Shown: positions 20,885-30,458 of the stretch, one piece after another
Numbering within the stretch: position 1 is the first letter of the stretch
How the letters are laid out: every line of letters begins with the position of its first letter
Made by a program: the position numbers and the translations under genes
Notes under the pieces: generated by a model
Databases searched by the model: none
Told to the model about the DNA's origin: nothing
Seen by the model: the letters and a program-made list of their open reading frames with translations, nothing else
DNA from: Martinezella lusitana
GTDB lineage: Bacteria; Pseudomonadota; Alphaproteobacteria; Rhizobiales; Rhizobiaceae
Direction of reading: 5' to 3'
DNA length: 64,000 bases
Assembly: GCF_900094565.1 (NCBI RefSeq)
Contig: NZ_FMAF01000003.1
Location: 186,001-250,000, forward strand

Positions 20885-22150
20885 ATGACCGTTTCCGATC
20901 CCCGCGCCTTCCTCACCTCCCTGTTCGACGCAGCCGTGCGTGCGGCCGATCCGCTGACCGGCATTCGCGCGCATCTGCCGGCCAAGCCGAAAGGACGGAC
21001 GATCGTCATCGGCGCCGGCAAAGGCTCGGCACAAATGGCGGCGGCACTGGAGCAATGCTGGGATGGTCCGCTCGAAGGGCTGGTGGTGACGCGATATGGT
21101 TTCGCAGCGCCTTGCCGCCAGATCGAGATCATCGAAGCTGCCCATCCCGTGCCCGATGAGGCAGGTCTGATCGCCTCCGGCCGGCTGCTGAAGTTCGTCG
21201 AAGGCCTGACGGAGGACGATCTGGTGATCGCCCTCATTTCCGGCGGCGGCTCGGCGCTGCTGCCGTCGCCGGCCGGCTCTTTGACGCTGGCTGACGAGAT
21301 CGCCGTCAACAAGGCACTGCTCGCTTCCGGCGCGCCGATTTCGGCGATGAACGTCATCCGCAAGCATCTGTCGACCATCAAGGGCGGCCGCCTCGCAGCG
21401 GCAGCTCATCCGGCCAAGGTCGTCTCGCTTGTTGTCTCGGATATTCCCGGCGACGATCCGGCTCTTGTCGCTTCCGGGCCAACCGTGCCGGGTGCCGGCA
21501 CGCGTGCGGAGGCGCTCGATCTCATCCGCCTCTACCGGATCGAGCTGCCCGCCGCCGTTCTCGCGCATATCGAAAGACAGGAGGCCGATGCGCCCCGGCC
21601 CGATGATCCACGCTTTGCCGGCAACGAGGTGCATCTCATCGCCTCTGCCGGCGTCTCCCTGGAGGCGGCTGCCGAAGTGGCACGCGCCGCCGGCATCGAA
21701 ACGGCCATTCTCTCTGATGCCATCGAGGGAGAAGCCCGCGAAGCCGCACACATGCATGCCGCCATCGCCCGCGAGGTGCTGCACCGCAACCGGCCCTTCA
21801 CAAGGCCGATCGTACTGCTCTCGGGCGGCGAAACGACGGTGACCCTGAGAGGCAAAGGCAAGGGCGGCCGAAACTCCGAATTCCTGCTGTCGCTGGCGAT
21901 GGACATAGACGGCCATGGCGGTATTTATGCCATGGCCGCGGATACCGACGGCATCGACGGCAGCGAGGACAATGCCGGCGCCTTTGCCGACGCCGGCACG
22001 GTGGCGCGGCTGCGCAACGCCGGAGTGATCCCAGCCGAAATGCTTGTGAATAACGATGCCTGGACGGCGTTCAACGCCATTGGCGATCTCTTCGTCCCCG
22101 GCCCGACGGGAACGAATGTCAACGATTTCCGCGCCATTCTGATCGTGTAA
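20885..22150 (+). CDS. Glycerate 2-kinase (DUF4147/MOFRL family, TtuD-like)
   Basis: 421 residues, family length. N-terminal [14 protein letters not shown] and [14 protein letters not shown], and the C-terminal MOFRL part with [14 protein letters not shown] and [15 protein letters not shown]. Known members phosphorylate D-glycerate at position 2; older annotation calls them hydroxypyruvate reductase. Links sugar-acid breakdown to glycolysis. Start ATG 20885 (MTVSDPRAF). Confidence 0.87.
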   Translation: MTVSDPRAFLTSLFDAAVRAADPLTGIRAHLPAKPKGRTIVIGAGKGSAQMAAALEQCWDGPLEGLVVTRYGFAAPCRQIEIIEAAHPVPDEAGLIASGRLLKFVEGLTEDDLVIALISGGGSALLPSPAGSLTLADEIAVNKALLASGAPISAMNVIRKHLSTIKGGRLAAAAHPAKVVSLVVSDIPGDDPALVASGPTVPGAGTRAEALDLIRLYRIELPAAVLAHIERQEADAPRPDDPRFAGNEVHLIASAGVSLEAAAEVARAAGIETAILSDAIEGEAREAAHMHAAIAREVLHRNRPFTRPIVLLSGGETTVTLRGKGKGGRNSEFLLSLAMDIDGHGGIYAMAADTDGIDGSEDNAGAFADAGTVARLRNAGVIPAEMLVNNDAWTAFNAIGDLFVPGPTGTNVNDFRAILIV

Positions 22151-22169
22151 ACGCTGGGGTAGATGCAAG

Positions 22170-22346
22170 TCAGGTGCCGACGGTGCAGTCGTCGCAGCGC
22201 CAGTAGGCGGCCGCCATCGATGTCCATCGAAGAAAGTGGCGGCTGCAATGCATGCACTCGATTTCGACGACATGCGTCTTCTCGGCAATGACGTGCGTCT
22301 TGGCCTTGCGTTCGTTCTTCCACTGTTCAAGCTTCGTGACGGCCAT
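22170..22346 (-). CDS. Small zinc-ribbon protein (58 residues)
   Basis: Short gene reading MAVTKLEQWKNERKAK at the start and CDDCTVGT at the end. Two Cys-x-x-Cys knuckles (CMHC at residue 31 and CDDC at residue 51) are spaced like a zinc ribbon. The start at 22346 has GGAAGG five bases upstream; ATG 22349 is too close to it. Convergent with glycerate kinase and 20 bases from its stop. Function unknown. Confidence 0.62.
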   Translation of the reverse strand: MAVTKLEQWKNERKAKTHVIAEKTHVVEIECMHCSRHFLRWTSMAAAYWRCDDCTVGT

Positions 22347-22349
22347 CAT

Positions 22350-22676
22350 TACCTTCCGCGCAACACTTCGGCCTCGACAAGGTCTTCACTAAAGTAGGCT
22401 GAACTAATGAAAGAAATATTGCAAGTGCGAAGGCACAGCCAATTCCTATACCCGGGAAGGACGAAAGGAGCCGTCCGTCGCACGCGCCTGACTTAATAAT
22501 CGGTCAGTTGGCGGCCGCCGCGGTCTCTCGCGAAAGGTGGGCGTTTTACTTTAGATTCATCTCTCGACGGCACCGTCAAAAAAATCACAACCGCGGATAT
22601 CGCCATTTTCGCGCTGAACACCATGTCAATGATGGGTTCCTTTACCCCTAATACGGAAACGAGAGGCATCATCATC
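22350..22676. other. Promoter region between zinc-ribbon gene and gamma-glutamyltransferase
   Basis: 327 bases without a convincing gene. A 29-residue frame at about 22407-22496 has no ribosome site and no domain. The A/T-rich part near 22580 probably holds the promoters. Confidence 0.4.
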
Positions 22677-24422
22677 ATGCGCCAATTCCGCCTGCGGGCG
22701 ATCTCCTCGGCCACTCTGGTCACATTCGCTCTTTTCTCCATCACGACAGTCCGAGCCGCCTCGCCGCCGCCGGTGGAGGCCGAGCATGGCATGGTGGTCA
22801 CCGCCCAGCATCTGGCCACAGATGTCGGCGTGCAGGTGCTGAAAAGCGGCGGCAATGCCGTCGATGCCGCGGTCGCGGTCGGCTATGCGCTGGCCGTGGT
22901 CTATCCGACCGCCGGAAATATCGGCGGCGGCGGCTTCATGACCATCCGCTTGCGGGACGGCAAGACCACATTCCTGGATTTTCGTGAGCGCGCACCGCTT
23001 GCAGCCACCAAAGGCATGTATCTTGACGACAAGGGCAATGTCGTCAAAGGCGCAAGCACCGATGGCTATCTTGCCGTCGGCGTACCAGGCTCGGTCATGG
23101 GTTTCGAAACGGCCCGCGAGAAATACGGCACCAAGTCCCGCCAGGATCTGATGGCGCCCGCCATTCGCTATGCCAAGGAAGGCTTCACGCTCAATCAGGC
23201 CGATGCGGCCGAGCTGAACGGGGGCAAGAAATGGCTCGCGCGCGATCCGGCCACGGCCGCGATCTTCACCAAGGTGGACGGAACGCCCTTTGCAACCGGC
23301 GATAAGCTGACGCAGCCGGATCTCGCCAATGCTCTTTCCGGCATTTCGGAACAGGGGCCGGATGGCTTCTACAAGGGACCCATCGCCAACGCCATCGTCA
23401 AGGCAAGCCAGGACAAGGGCGGCATTCTCGCAAACCAGGATTTCGAGCAATATAAGGTCCGCGAACTCGATCCCGTGAAGTGCGACTATCGCGGCTACGA
23501 GATCATTTCCTCGCCACCGCCCTCTTCCGGCGGCATCATCATCTGCGAAATCCTCAACGTGCTGGAAGGCTACCCGCTTTCCTATGCCGGCTATGCCTCG
23601 GCTGATACGGTGCATTTCATGACCGAAGCCATGCGTTACGCCTATGTCGACCGCAATTCGGCTCTCGGCGATCCAGACTTCGTCGACAACCCGGTCAGCA
23701 AGCTGCTGGACAAAGACTATGCCAAGAAGATCCGCGACAGCATCAATCCCTACAAGGCCGGCATTTCCAAGGATTTGATGCCGAAGGGCCTCGGCGAAAG
23801 CCATGAGACGACGCATTATTCGATCATCGACAACGATGGCAACGCGGTTGCCGTCACCTATACGCTGAACGGTTCCTTCGGCGCCGGCGTCGTCGCGCCC
23901 GGAACGGGCATCCTCTTGAACAACGAGATGGACGACTTCACCTCCAAGCCGGGCGTGCCCAACCTCTATGGCCTGGTGCAGGGCGAAGCCAATGCCATCC
24001 AGCCTAACAAGACGCCGCTTTCATCCATGAGCCCGACGATCATCGCCAAGGACGGCAAGCCCTTCATGGTGATCGGCAGCCCCGGCGGCTCGCGCATCAT
24101 CACCATCACGCTCGAAGCGATCATCAACGTCATCGATTTCGGCATGAATATCCAGCAGGCGATCGACGCACCGCGCATCCATCATCAATGGCTGCCGGAT
24201 AAGATCTATACCGAACCCTATGCGCTTTCACCCGATACGATGAAGCTGCTGGCCGGCATGGGCTACACGATTCAGGTCGGCGGCGACTGGCCGGTCTGGG
24301 GTCAGGCCGCAGGCATTCTGGTCGGCGGCAAGAGCCTCGGCGATATCGCCAAGGGCGGCGGCGCCCGCTACAACGGCGCCATGGACAGCCGCGCCGGCTC
24401 GGGCCTTGCCGAAGGCTACTGA
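22677..24422 (+). CDS. ggt: Gamma-glutamyltransferase (periplasmic)
   Basis: 581 residues. The N-terminus has a signal peptide (RLRAISSATLVTFALFSI, cleavage after VRA near residue 27). The proenzyme self-cleaves before the nucleophile Thr 378 in TTHYSIIDNDGNAVAVTYTL, giving large and small subunits. Substrate-site motifs GILLNNEMDDF and SSMSPTIIAKDG are intact. It hydrolyses or transfers the gamma-glutamyl group of glutathione. The start giving the signal peptide is ATG 22677 behind GAGAGG; ATG 22623 would bury the signal. Confidence 0.93.
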   Translation: MRQFRLRAISSATLVTFALFSITTVRAASPPPVEAEHGMVVTAQHLATDVGVQVLKSGGNAVDAAVAVGYALAVVYPTAGNIGGGGFMTIRLRDGKTTFLDFRERAPLAATKGMYLDDKGNVVKGASTDGYLAVGVPGSVMGFETAREKYGTKSRQDLMAPAIRYAKEGFTLNQADAAELNGGKKWLARDPATAAIFTKVDGTPFATGDKLTQPDLANALSGISEQGPDGFYKGPIANAIVKASQDKGGILANQDFEQYKVRELDPVKCDYRGYEIISSPPPSSGGIIICEILNVLEGYPLSYAGYASADTVHFMTEAMRYAYVDRNSALGDPDFVDNPVSKLLDKDYAKKIRDSINPYKAGISKDLMPKGLGESHETTHYSIIDNDGNAVAVTYTLNGSFGAGVVAPGTGILLNNEMDDFTSKPGVPNLYGLVQGEANAIQPNKTPLSSMSPTIIAKDGKPFMVIGSPGGSRIITITLEAIINVIDFGMNIQQAIDAPRIHHQWLPDKIYTEPYALSPDTMKLLAGMGYTIQVGGDWPVWGQAAGILVGGKSLGDIAKGGGARYNGAMDSRAGSGLAEGY

Positions 24423-24454
24423 CCGCTTCCCCACGTGCCATCGCGACACTACAG

Positions 24455-24488
24455 GCCGGTGCCGTCATCTTTCGGCACCGGCATTTTT
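24455..24488 (+). terminator. Rho-independent terminator of gamma-glutamyltransferase
   Basis: Perfect 10-bp stem GCCGGTGCCG / CGGCACCGGC with an 8-base loop, followed by ATTTTTGC. Confidence 0.85.
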
Positions 24489-24657
24489 GCGCGCAACGTC
24501 TAAGACCGAAACGCCGACGCGCGCACCATCTTACATGGTAAAATGAACGGTGAGTGCCACAACCACGGCATAATGCCTCATCTGTTCATCTGGCATTCAT
24601 CCGTTGTTGCATTCCTGCCCGGCTGCGTCATTTTTTCCATTTCGATCAATAAGTTTT

Positions 24658-24680
24658 GCGATTTCTGATATAGAAATCGC
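24658..24680. promoter_or_regulatory. Perfect palindromic operator upstream of the MFS gene
   Basis: Inverted repeat of 9-bp arms GCGATTTCT and AGAAATCGC separated by GATAT, 108 bases before the MFS start. Shape and size suit a TetR- or MarR-type repressor of an efflux pump. No such regulator gene lies next to it. Confidence 0.6.
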
Positions 24681-24788
24681 GCGCGAGCGGGAGTATACAG
24701 GCGGCTATTCGAACCGGCCTTGGCGCCGCGACCAGACTTGCGGTTCTGTCTCCGGACCCCTCCGCACCATCGAGAGCGATCCCCGACA

Positions 24789-26243
24789 ATGTCGGATCAG
24801 ATATTCCAGGCCGCCCCCACCCGGCGGGCCGCACCGAATTTTCGTGTAGTAGCGCTTATCGTAGCAAGCGCGATGTTCATGGAACAGCTTGACGCGACAG
24901 TGCTCGCAACAGCCCTTCCGACCATGGCAAGAGATTTCGGCGTCAGCGCGCCGGCCATGAGTATCTCGCTGACTTCATACCTTCTCAGCCTCGCGATCTT
25001 CATTCCCGCCAGCGGCGCCATCGCCGACCGTTTCGGGTCGCGCACCGTCTTCCGATCCGCCATTGCGGTCTTCGTTGTCGGCTCACTTCTCTGCGCACAG
25101 GCGCCGAACCTGTTCTTCCTCGTCATCGCGCGGCTCCTCCAGGGTCTCGGCGGCGCCATGATGCTGCCTGTGGGACGTCTGGTGCTGATGCGCAGCGTCG
25201 CCCGCAAGGATATGGTGAACGCTATGTCCTGGCTGCTCATTCCGGCGCTCGTCGGTCCCATCCTCGGGCCTCCCGTCGGCGGCATGTTCGTTACCTATCT
25301 CGACTGGCGTTGGATCTTCTATATCAATGTGCCCATCGGCGTCATCGGCTTCATACTGGTGACGATGTTCATCGAAGATGTGAAAGGCCCGCGCAACGGC
25401 CGTTTCGACCTGTCGGGCTTCATTCTATCAGGCATTTCGCTCGGCTCGCTGCTTTTCGGCTTCGAGATGTCCAGCCGTGAGGGCGAAGGCTATATGGCCG
25501 TCTTCCTCATCTCGGTCGGCCTGCTCTTCGGCATCGCCTATCTTCGCCATGCCCGCAAGCATCCATCGCCGATCATGGATTTCTCGCTGATGAAGGTGCC
25601 GACCTTCCGCACATCGGTTATCGCCGGCTCGTTGACGCGCATCAGCCAGGGCGCCCATCCCTTCCTCATTCCGCTGATGCTGCAGCTCGGTTTTGGCCTT
25701 TCAGCCGCCGCAGCCGGCCAGATCGCCATCGCGACCGCGCTCGGCTCCATGGCCATGAAGCCGTTCCAGGTCCGCATCCTGCGCACGCTCGGCTTTCGTA
25801 CCGCCCTCATCATCTTCGGTCTGATCGGCACGCTCGGCTACGGACTGTGCTCCATCTTCCAGCCCGACTGGCCGCTGCCTGTCATCTTCGTGATCTTGTT
25901 CTTCTGCGGCTTCTTCATGTCGTTCCAGTTCACGGCCTACAACACGATCGCCTATGACGAAATCGAGCGCGACCGGATGAGCATAGCGACCAGCTTCTAT
26001 TCGACCTTCCAGCAGCTGATGCTTTCTCTCGGCATCTGCATCGCTGCCCTTGCCCTGCACGGCTCGACGCAGCTGCGCGGACATGCGAAAGCCGAAATGA
26101 GCGACTTCTCCGTCGCCTTCATCGTCGTCACAGCCATCGCGCTTCTTGCGGTCATCTGGAACGCCAGATTCTCGCGCACGGCCGGCTCGGAGATCAGCGG
26201 CCACCGCCGCAAATCGCCGGCGGATGGGCTCGGCGAACACTGA
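24789..26243 (+). CDS. MFS drug efflux transporter, DHA2 (EmrB-like) family
   Basis: 484-residue inner-membrane protein with about 14 hydrophobic segments. The DHA2 signature MEQLDATVLATALPTMARDF is in segment 1, motif A is GAIADRFGSRTVFR, and LQGLGGAMMLPVGRLVLMR is in segment 4. Known members expel hydrophobic drugs by proton antiport. It has no EmrA-like partner next to it. Start ATG 24789. Confidence 0.9.
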   Translation: MSDQIFQAAPTRRAAPNFRVVALIVASAMFMEQLDATVLATALPTMARDFGVSAPAMSISLTSYLLSLAIFIPASGAIADRFGSRTVFRSAIAVFVVGSLLCAQAPNLFFLVIARLLQGLGGAMMLPVGRLVLMRSVARKDMVNAMSWLLIPALVGPILGPPVGGMFVTYLDWRWIFYINVPIGVIGFILVTMFIEDVKGPRNGRFDLSGFILSGISLGSLLFGFEMSSREGEGYMAVFLISVGLLFGIAYLRHARKHPSPIMDFSLMKVPTFRTSVIAGSLTRISQGAHPFLIPLMLQLGFGLSAAAAGQIAIATALGSMAMKPFQVRILRTLGFRTALIIFGLIGTLGYGLCSIFQPDWPLPVIFVILFFCGFFMSFQFTAYNTIAYDEIERDRMSIATSFYSTFQQLMLSLGICIAALALHGSTQLRGHAKAEMSDFSVAFIVVTAIALLAVIWNARFSRTAGSEISGHRRKSPADGLGEH

Positions 26244-26280
26244 GTCGGCCATACCGCTCAACTGCAAAGACAAAATAAAA

Positions 26281-26310
26281 AGCGCCGATCATCGAGCGGC
26301 GCTATCGGTC
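26281..26310 (+). terminator. Terminator of the MFS gene
   Basis: Stem AGCGCCG / CGGCGCT (7 perfect pairs) with a 9-base loop, preceded by an A-run and followed by a weak T stretch. Confidence 0.6.
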
Positions 26311-26450
26311 TTGATAGACGGTCTTGTCTACCCTGCTCAACCGGAGCTGATTGCAGACAACAAAAAAGGCCGGGCTGACCCGACCTCTTCCTTCATTGTC
26401 TCGACGATCGATGCCAGTATATCCGTGGCCAAAGATCGGAAACAAATGGC

Positions 26451-26660
26451 TTACATGGCTTCCAGCTGATCAGCCGACATCTTGCCCGAGCGCTTGTCCT
26501 TGACAAGCTCGTAGGAAATCTTCTGGCCGTCGCGGAGAGTGCTCATTCCAGCGCGTTCAACGGCTGAAATATGCACGAAAACGTCCGTCGCGCCATCATC
26601 GGGCTGAATGAAACCAAAACCCTTGGCAGCATTGAACCACTTTACAGTACCTGTGCTCAT
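26451..26660 (-). CDS. Cold shock protein, CspA family
   Basis: 69-residue OB-fold RNA/DNA-binding protein. RNP1 is [10 protein letters not shown] and RNP2 [10 protein letters not shown]. It starts [13 protein letters not shown] as in CspA. It acts as an RNA chaperone; whether this copy is cold-induced cannot be read. A hairpin AGGCCGGG/CCCGACCT near 26368-26387 may terminate it. Confidence 0.93.
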   Translation of the reverse strand: MSTGTVKWFNAAKGFGFIQPDDGATDVFVHISAVERAGMSTLRDGQKISYELVKDKRSGKMSADQLEAM

Positions 26661-27171
26661 AACGATGACCTTTCAATCGCTCATATAATAATCCCAATCC
26701 AGGGAATAACTGGATGGCAGTACACCGATTTTGAGAGGAAGCTCGTCAGTATTGCGCGGAACGCGTCGCAGCAAAGTTCAATCACCAATATCGATGCCGG
26801 TGCTTATATCCGATATGCATATTCCTCACAAGCAGAAACACCTAAAATATCGAAACAGCCAGATATCTGATCAAAAACCGGCCCGGATAGAGGAAAATCC
26901 AGACACAATTTTGGATTGAAAAAACGAAGGGTTTTCAATTGATTTCCCGCTATTTCCATTATTTTTCGCCAGGCTTCATCGGGTATTTTTCGTCAAGTTG
27001 CAGCTTGTGATAGAGCTTCCATCGACTGTTTCCGCCAAGGGTCGCGGAATTATATCGCTTATTCGGCGCATCATCTGCTACAGGATGAAATCATAAGTCC
27101 TGCAAGCGCGGTCGATCACCGCGCAGTATTTGCAACCAACGCCAACGCCGACACGAACCATGGAGGCCGAT
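26661..27171. other. Intergenic region upstream of the cold shock gene
   Basis: About 510 bases, A/T-rich, no gene supported. It probably includes the cold shock promoter and a long leader: the reverse strand directly before the start is rich in A and T. A small hairpin ATCCAG/CTGGAT lies near 26700. Confidence 0.4.
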
Positions 27172-27423
27172 ATGGCGCCACCCAACAAAGACAATCTATT
27201 CGGCTCCAAGAAACAGGCAGCTCCGGCCAAGGCCAATCAGCTCGATTCCACCGTCAAGGAAATCCTCGCCAGCGAACAGGCGATGCGCGCGCGGAAAACG
27301 GCTCGCCTGCGTGAGCTTCGCCTCGAGAAGGAGGCATCGCAACCGCCGCCGGAGCCAAAGACGAAGGCCAAGCGGAAGACGGCAAAAGCATCCGAAGCGG
27401 CCAAATCCGAATCCGAAAAATAA
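27172..27423 (+). CDS. Small basic protein of unknown function
   Basis: 83 residues. Charged and without a hydrophobic segment. The N-terminus is MAPPNKDNLFGSKKQ and the C-terminal third is rich in Lys, Ala and Pro (PPPEPKTKAKRKTAK), likely disordered and able to bind nucleic acid. The ATG at 27172 has GGAGG five bases upstream; ATG 27160 would be inside that site's own leader. Standing alone. Confidence 0.6.
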   Translation: MAPPNKDNLFGSKKQAAPAKANQLDSTVKEILASEQAMRARKTARLRELRLEKEASQPPPEPKTKAKRKTAKASEAAKSESEK

Positions 27424-27543
27424 CATAGCCCGATAGACGTCATTGCGCATTTCGTGAACACACCCTCCACGTCCCGCGCATTGAACAGACGGCAGCTTGT
27501 GCCCTAGATTGCGACCAATCTCACAATCGAGTCTGGAGCAACC

Positions 27544-29130
27544 ATGGTCGCCGGCATCCACCACGTCACGCTGATCACCCGCAAGGTACAAGCGAATGTC
27601 GATTTCTACGTCGGCTTCCTTGGCATGCGCCTCGTCAAGCGCGCGGGCGGCTTCGAGGATGCCACCCAGCTTCATCTGCTCTATGGCGACGCGAAGGGTT
27701 CACCCGGTTCGCTGGTGACCTTCCTCGTCTGGGAGGACGGCTCGCCGGGCCGCGCCGGCGTCGGCCAGGTCGGCGAGATTTCGCTTGGCATCGACCCCAT
27801 GAGTATCGGTTTCTGGCTGACGCGTGCCTTGAGCGCCGGCCTGAAGCCGGAAGGCCCTTTCGAGGAATTCGGCGAACCGGTCCTGCGGCTGAAGGATCCC
27901 GACGGCATCATCGTCAAGCTGGTCGGCACCAACGCCTTGCAGGCGGCCGCCCCCTGGACGAACGATACTATCCCGCAGGAGCACGCCATTCGCCGCATTC
28001 GCGGGGCGACGCTGTTCAGCGAAACGCCGGACGAGACGCGGGAGCTTCTGGTCAACCATTTCGACTATCGGCCGCAGGCAACCAATGGCGCCATCAGCCG
28101 GCTCGTGTCGGAACCCGGCGATATCATCGACATCAGGGATGCGCGCGGCTTCTGGGCGAGTGCACCGGGCACGGGTACGGTCGACCACGTCGCCTTTCGC
28201 GCTGCCGACGATGCCGAGCTTCAGTCCGTGCGGACAGCATTACAGGCCGTCAATTCCTGGCCGACCGCGATGCATGACCGCAAGTATTTCCGCTCGCTCT
28301 ATGTTCGCGAACCCGGCCGCATCCTCTTCGAACTGGCAACGGATGCACCGGGCATGCTGGTCGATGAGGATGAGACAACGCTCGGCACGCGCCTCTTTTC
28401 GCCTGACGACAAGCCTGAGCGACAGGCCGAGCTGGAGGTGATCCTGCCGCAGTTCTCCATGCCCGGCGACCCGCGCGTCATCTATCGCGACCTGCCCTTC
28501 ATCCATCGCTTCTTCACGCCGCAGCAGCCGAACGGCAATATCTTCGTCCTGTTGCACGGCTCCGGCGCCAACGAGACGGCGATGTTGCCGATTGCCCATA
28601 AGATCGATGCCCATGCGACGCTGCTCGGCGTGCGCGGCCGGGCGCTCGAAGAAGGCGCGCCGCGCTGGTTTCGCCGGAACGGGCCCATGTCCTTCGATCA
28701 GGACGATATCGTCAGCGAAGCGGAGGCCTTCGCCGCTTTCATCGACGGCGCGATCCATGCCTATGGCCTCGATCCGGAGCGCATGGTCTATATCGGCTAT
28801 TCGAACGGCGCCAACCTGCTCGGCGCCATGCTGTCACTGCACCCGCAACTCATTCGCCGCGCGGTGCTGCTGCGGTCCATGGCCGTGCTGACCGATCCGC
28901 CGGCGGTGGATATGTCGACCGCCGACGTGCTTGTTATCGCAGGCGAGAAGGATCTGTACGGCCCATACACCCAGCCCCTTGCGGAGCGCCTGCAGAACGG
29001 CCGCGCAAAGGTCGAGCTTGCGACCGTTCCTGCTGGTCACGAGCTTGACGATGCCGATTTGCCGGTCATTCAGCGCTGGCTGAAGCAGTCCGTGTGCCCC
29101 CTTCCCCCCAAAAGGGGAGAAGGTACTTGA
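27544..29130 (+). CDS. VOC ring-cleaving dioxygenase fused to an alpha/beta-hydrolase
   Basis: 528 residues. Residues 1 to about 310 are two VOC units of the PcpA/LinE-like ring-cleaving dioxygenase type (GIHHVTLITRKVQANVDFYV at the start, GTVDHVAFRAADD in the middle, ILFELATDAPG at the end). From about residue 330 an esterase of the carboxylesterase/YpfH type follows: VLLHGSGANE, nucleophile Ser in YIGYSNGANL, and a late GHELDD with the His. The last dozen residues (CPLPPKRGEGT) come from a truncated rhizobial repeat. Oxygenase plus hydrolase in one chain could cleave a hydroquinone-type ring and hydrolyse the product. Confidence 0.85.
   Translation: MVAGIHHVTLITRKVQANVDFYVGFLGMRLVKRAGGFEDATQLHLLYGDAKGSPGSLVTFLVWEDGSPGRAGVGQVGEISLGIDPMSIGFWLTRALSAGLKPEGPFEEFGEPVLRLKDPDGIIVKLVGTNALQAAAPWTNDTIPQEHAIRRIRGATLFSETPDETRELLVNHFDYRPQATNGAISRLVSEPGDIIDIRDARGFWASAPGTGTVDHVAFRAADDAELQSVRTALQAVNSWPTAMHDRKYFRSLYVREPGRILFELATDAPGMLVDEDETTLGTRLFSPDDKPERQAELEVILPQFSMPGDPRVIYRDLPFIHRFFTPQQPNGNIFVLLHGSGANETAMLPIAHKIDAHATLLGVRGRALEEGAPRWFRRNGPMSFDQDDIVSEAEAFAAFIDGAIHAYGLDPERMVYIGYSNGANLLGAMLSLHPQLIRRAVLLRSMAVLTDPPAVDMSTADVLVIAGEKDLYGPYTQPLAERLQNGRAKVELATVPAGHELDDADLPVIQRWLKQSVCPLPPKRGEGT
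29095..29127. repeat. Truncated copy of the rhizobial G/C hairpin repeat
   Basis: CCCCCTTCCCCCC and AAAAGGGGAGAAGG match the right hairpin of the long element at 20130-20285. It forms the 3' end of the fusion gene and lies between convergent genes. Confidence 0.55.
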
Positions 29131-29139
29131 GGCAGATGA

Positions 29140-30417
29140 TCAACTCTTGAAGGTGTATTCGGTGATCGACTCCGGCTTCATCTCGATCGAGAAGCCCGGC
29201 AGGCTTGGCGGCATGTAAGCGGCATCGCGGATGATGCACGGGTCGATGAAGTGCTCGTGCAGATGGTCGACATATTCGATGACGCGGCCGTCCTTGGTGC
29301 CGGACACGGCGATGTAGTCGATCATCGACAGATGCTGCACATATTCGCAGAGCCCAACGCCGCCGGCATGCGGCCAGACCGGCAATCCATACTTGGCGGC
29401 AATCAGCAGCACGGCCAGAACTTCGTTGAGACCGCCCATACGGCAGGAATCGATCTGCACGATATCGATCGCGCCTTCGGCGATGAACTGCTTGAACATG
29501 ATGCGGTTCTGGCACATTTCACCTGTGGCCACCTTCACCGGGCCGATCGCCTCGCGGATCTTGCGATGGCCGGCGACGTCGTCCGGGCTGGTCGGCTCTT
29601 CGATGAAGAACGGCTTTGCAAAGGCAAGCTTGCGCACCCAGTCGATCGCCTGACCGACTTCCCAGACCTGATTGGCATCGATCATCAGGTAGCGATCGGG
29701 ACCGATCACCTCGCGGGCGATGGTAAGGCGGCGGATATCGTCTTCGAGATCGCGGCCGACCTTCATCTTCACATGATTGAAACCGGCATCGATAGCCTCC
29801 TTGCAGAGGCGGCGCAGCTTGGCATCGTCATAGCCGAGCCAGCCGGCCGAGGTCGTGTAGCAGGCATAGCCCTCGCGCTCGAGCGTGGCGATACGATCCG
29901 CCTTGCCGGCTTCCGCCTTCTTCAGAATGGCGACCGCTTCGTCACGGGTGAGCACGTCAGTCAGATAGCGATAGTCGACGATATCGGCGATGTGCTCCGA
30001 ATCCATCTCCGCGACCAGGCGCCAGACCGGCTTGCCTGCCTCCTTGGCAAGCAGATCCCAGACGGCATTGACTACCGCGCCGGTAGCAAGGTGCATCGCA
30101 CCCTTTTCGGGGCCGATCCAGCGCAACTGGCTGTCGCTGGTCAGATGCCGCCAGTACTTGCCGGGGTTTTCCAGCACCGTCGCAAGCTCGGTGCCGACAA
30201 CCAGATGCCGCATCGCCTCGATCGCCATGCAGCAGATGTCGTTGCCGCGCCCGATGGTGAAGGTCAGGCCGTGGCCCGCAAGGCCCGGCCTGTCGGTCTC
30301 GAGAATGACATAGGCCGCCGAATAATCCGGATCCGGATTCATCGCATCGGAGCCGTCGAGGCTCTGCGATGTCGGGAAGCGCAAATCGAAAACGCGAAGA
30401 TTGGTGATGCGCGTCAT
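29140..30417 (-). CDS. L-fuconate dehydratase (enolase superfamily)
   Basis: 425 residues, family length. N-terminal cap starts TRITNLRVFDLRFPTS. In the barrel the Lys-x-Lys pair is HVKMKVGR, and metal ligands are Asp in LMIDANQ, Glu in FFIEEPTSPDD and Glu in KVATGEMCQN, with the catalytic His in VWPHAGG. The family dehydrates L-fuconate to 2-keto-3-deoxy-L-fuconate. Start ATG 30417 behind AAGGAG. Second gene after a family III CoA-transferase with 41 bases between. Confidence 0.9.
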   Translation of the reverse strand: MTRITNLRVFDLRFPTSQSLDGSDAMNPDPDYSAAYVILETDRPGLAGHGLTFTIGRGNDICCMAIEAMRHLVVGTELATVLENPGKYWRHLTSDSQLRWIGPEKGAMHLATGAVVNAVWDLLAKEAGKPVWRLVAEMDSEHIADIVDYRYLTDVLTRDEAVAILKKAEAGKADRIATLEREGYACYTTSAGWLGYDDAKLRRLCKEAIDAGFNHVKMKVGRDLEDDIRRLTIAREVIGPDRYLMIDANQVWEVGQAIDWVRKLAFAKPFFIEEPTSPDDVAGHRKIREAIGPVKVATGEMCQNRIMFKQFIAEGAIDIVQIDSCRMGGLNEVLAVLLIAAKYGLPVWPHAGGVGLCEYVQHLSMIDYIAVSGTKDGRVIEYVDHLHEHFIDPCIIRDAAYMPPSLPGFSIEMKPESITEYTFKS

Positions 30418-30458
30418 TGGAAAACTCCTTCTAAATCCATCGGCCGCCTCTCGAAACC

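Noticed and set aside
20747..22330. 527-codon minus-strand frame opposite glycerate kinase
   Set aside because: Gly/Arg-rich shadow frame, no ribosome site, and glycerate kinase is clear on the plus strand.
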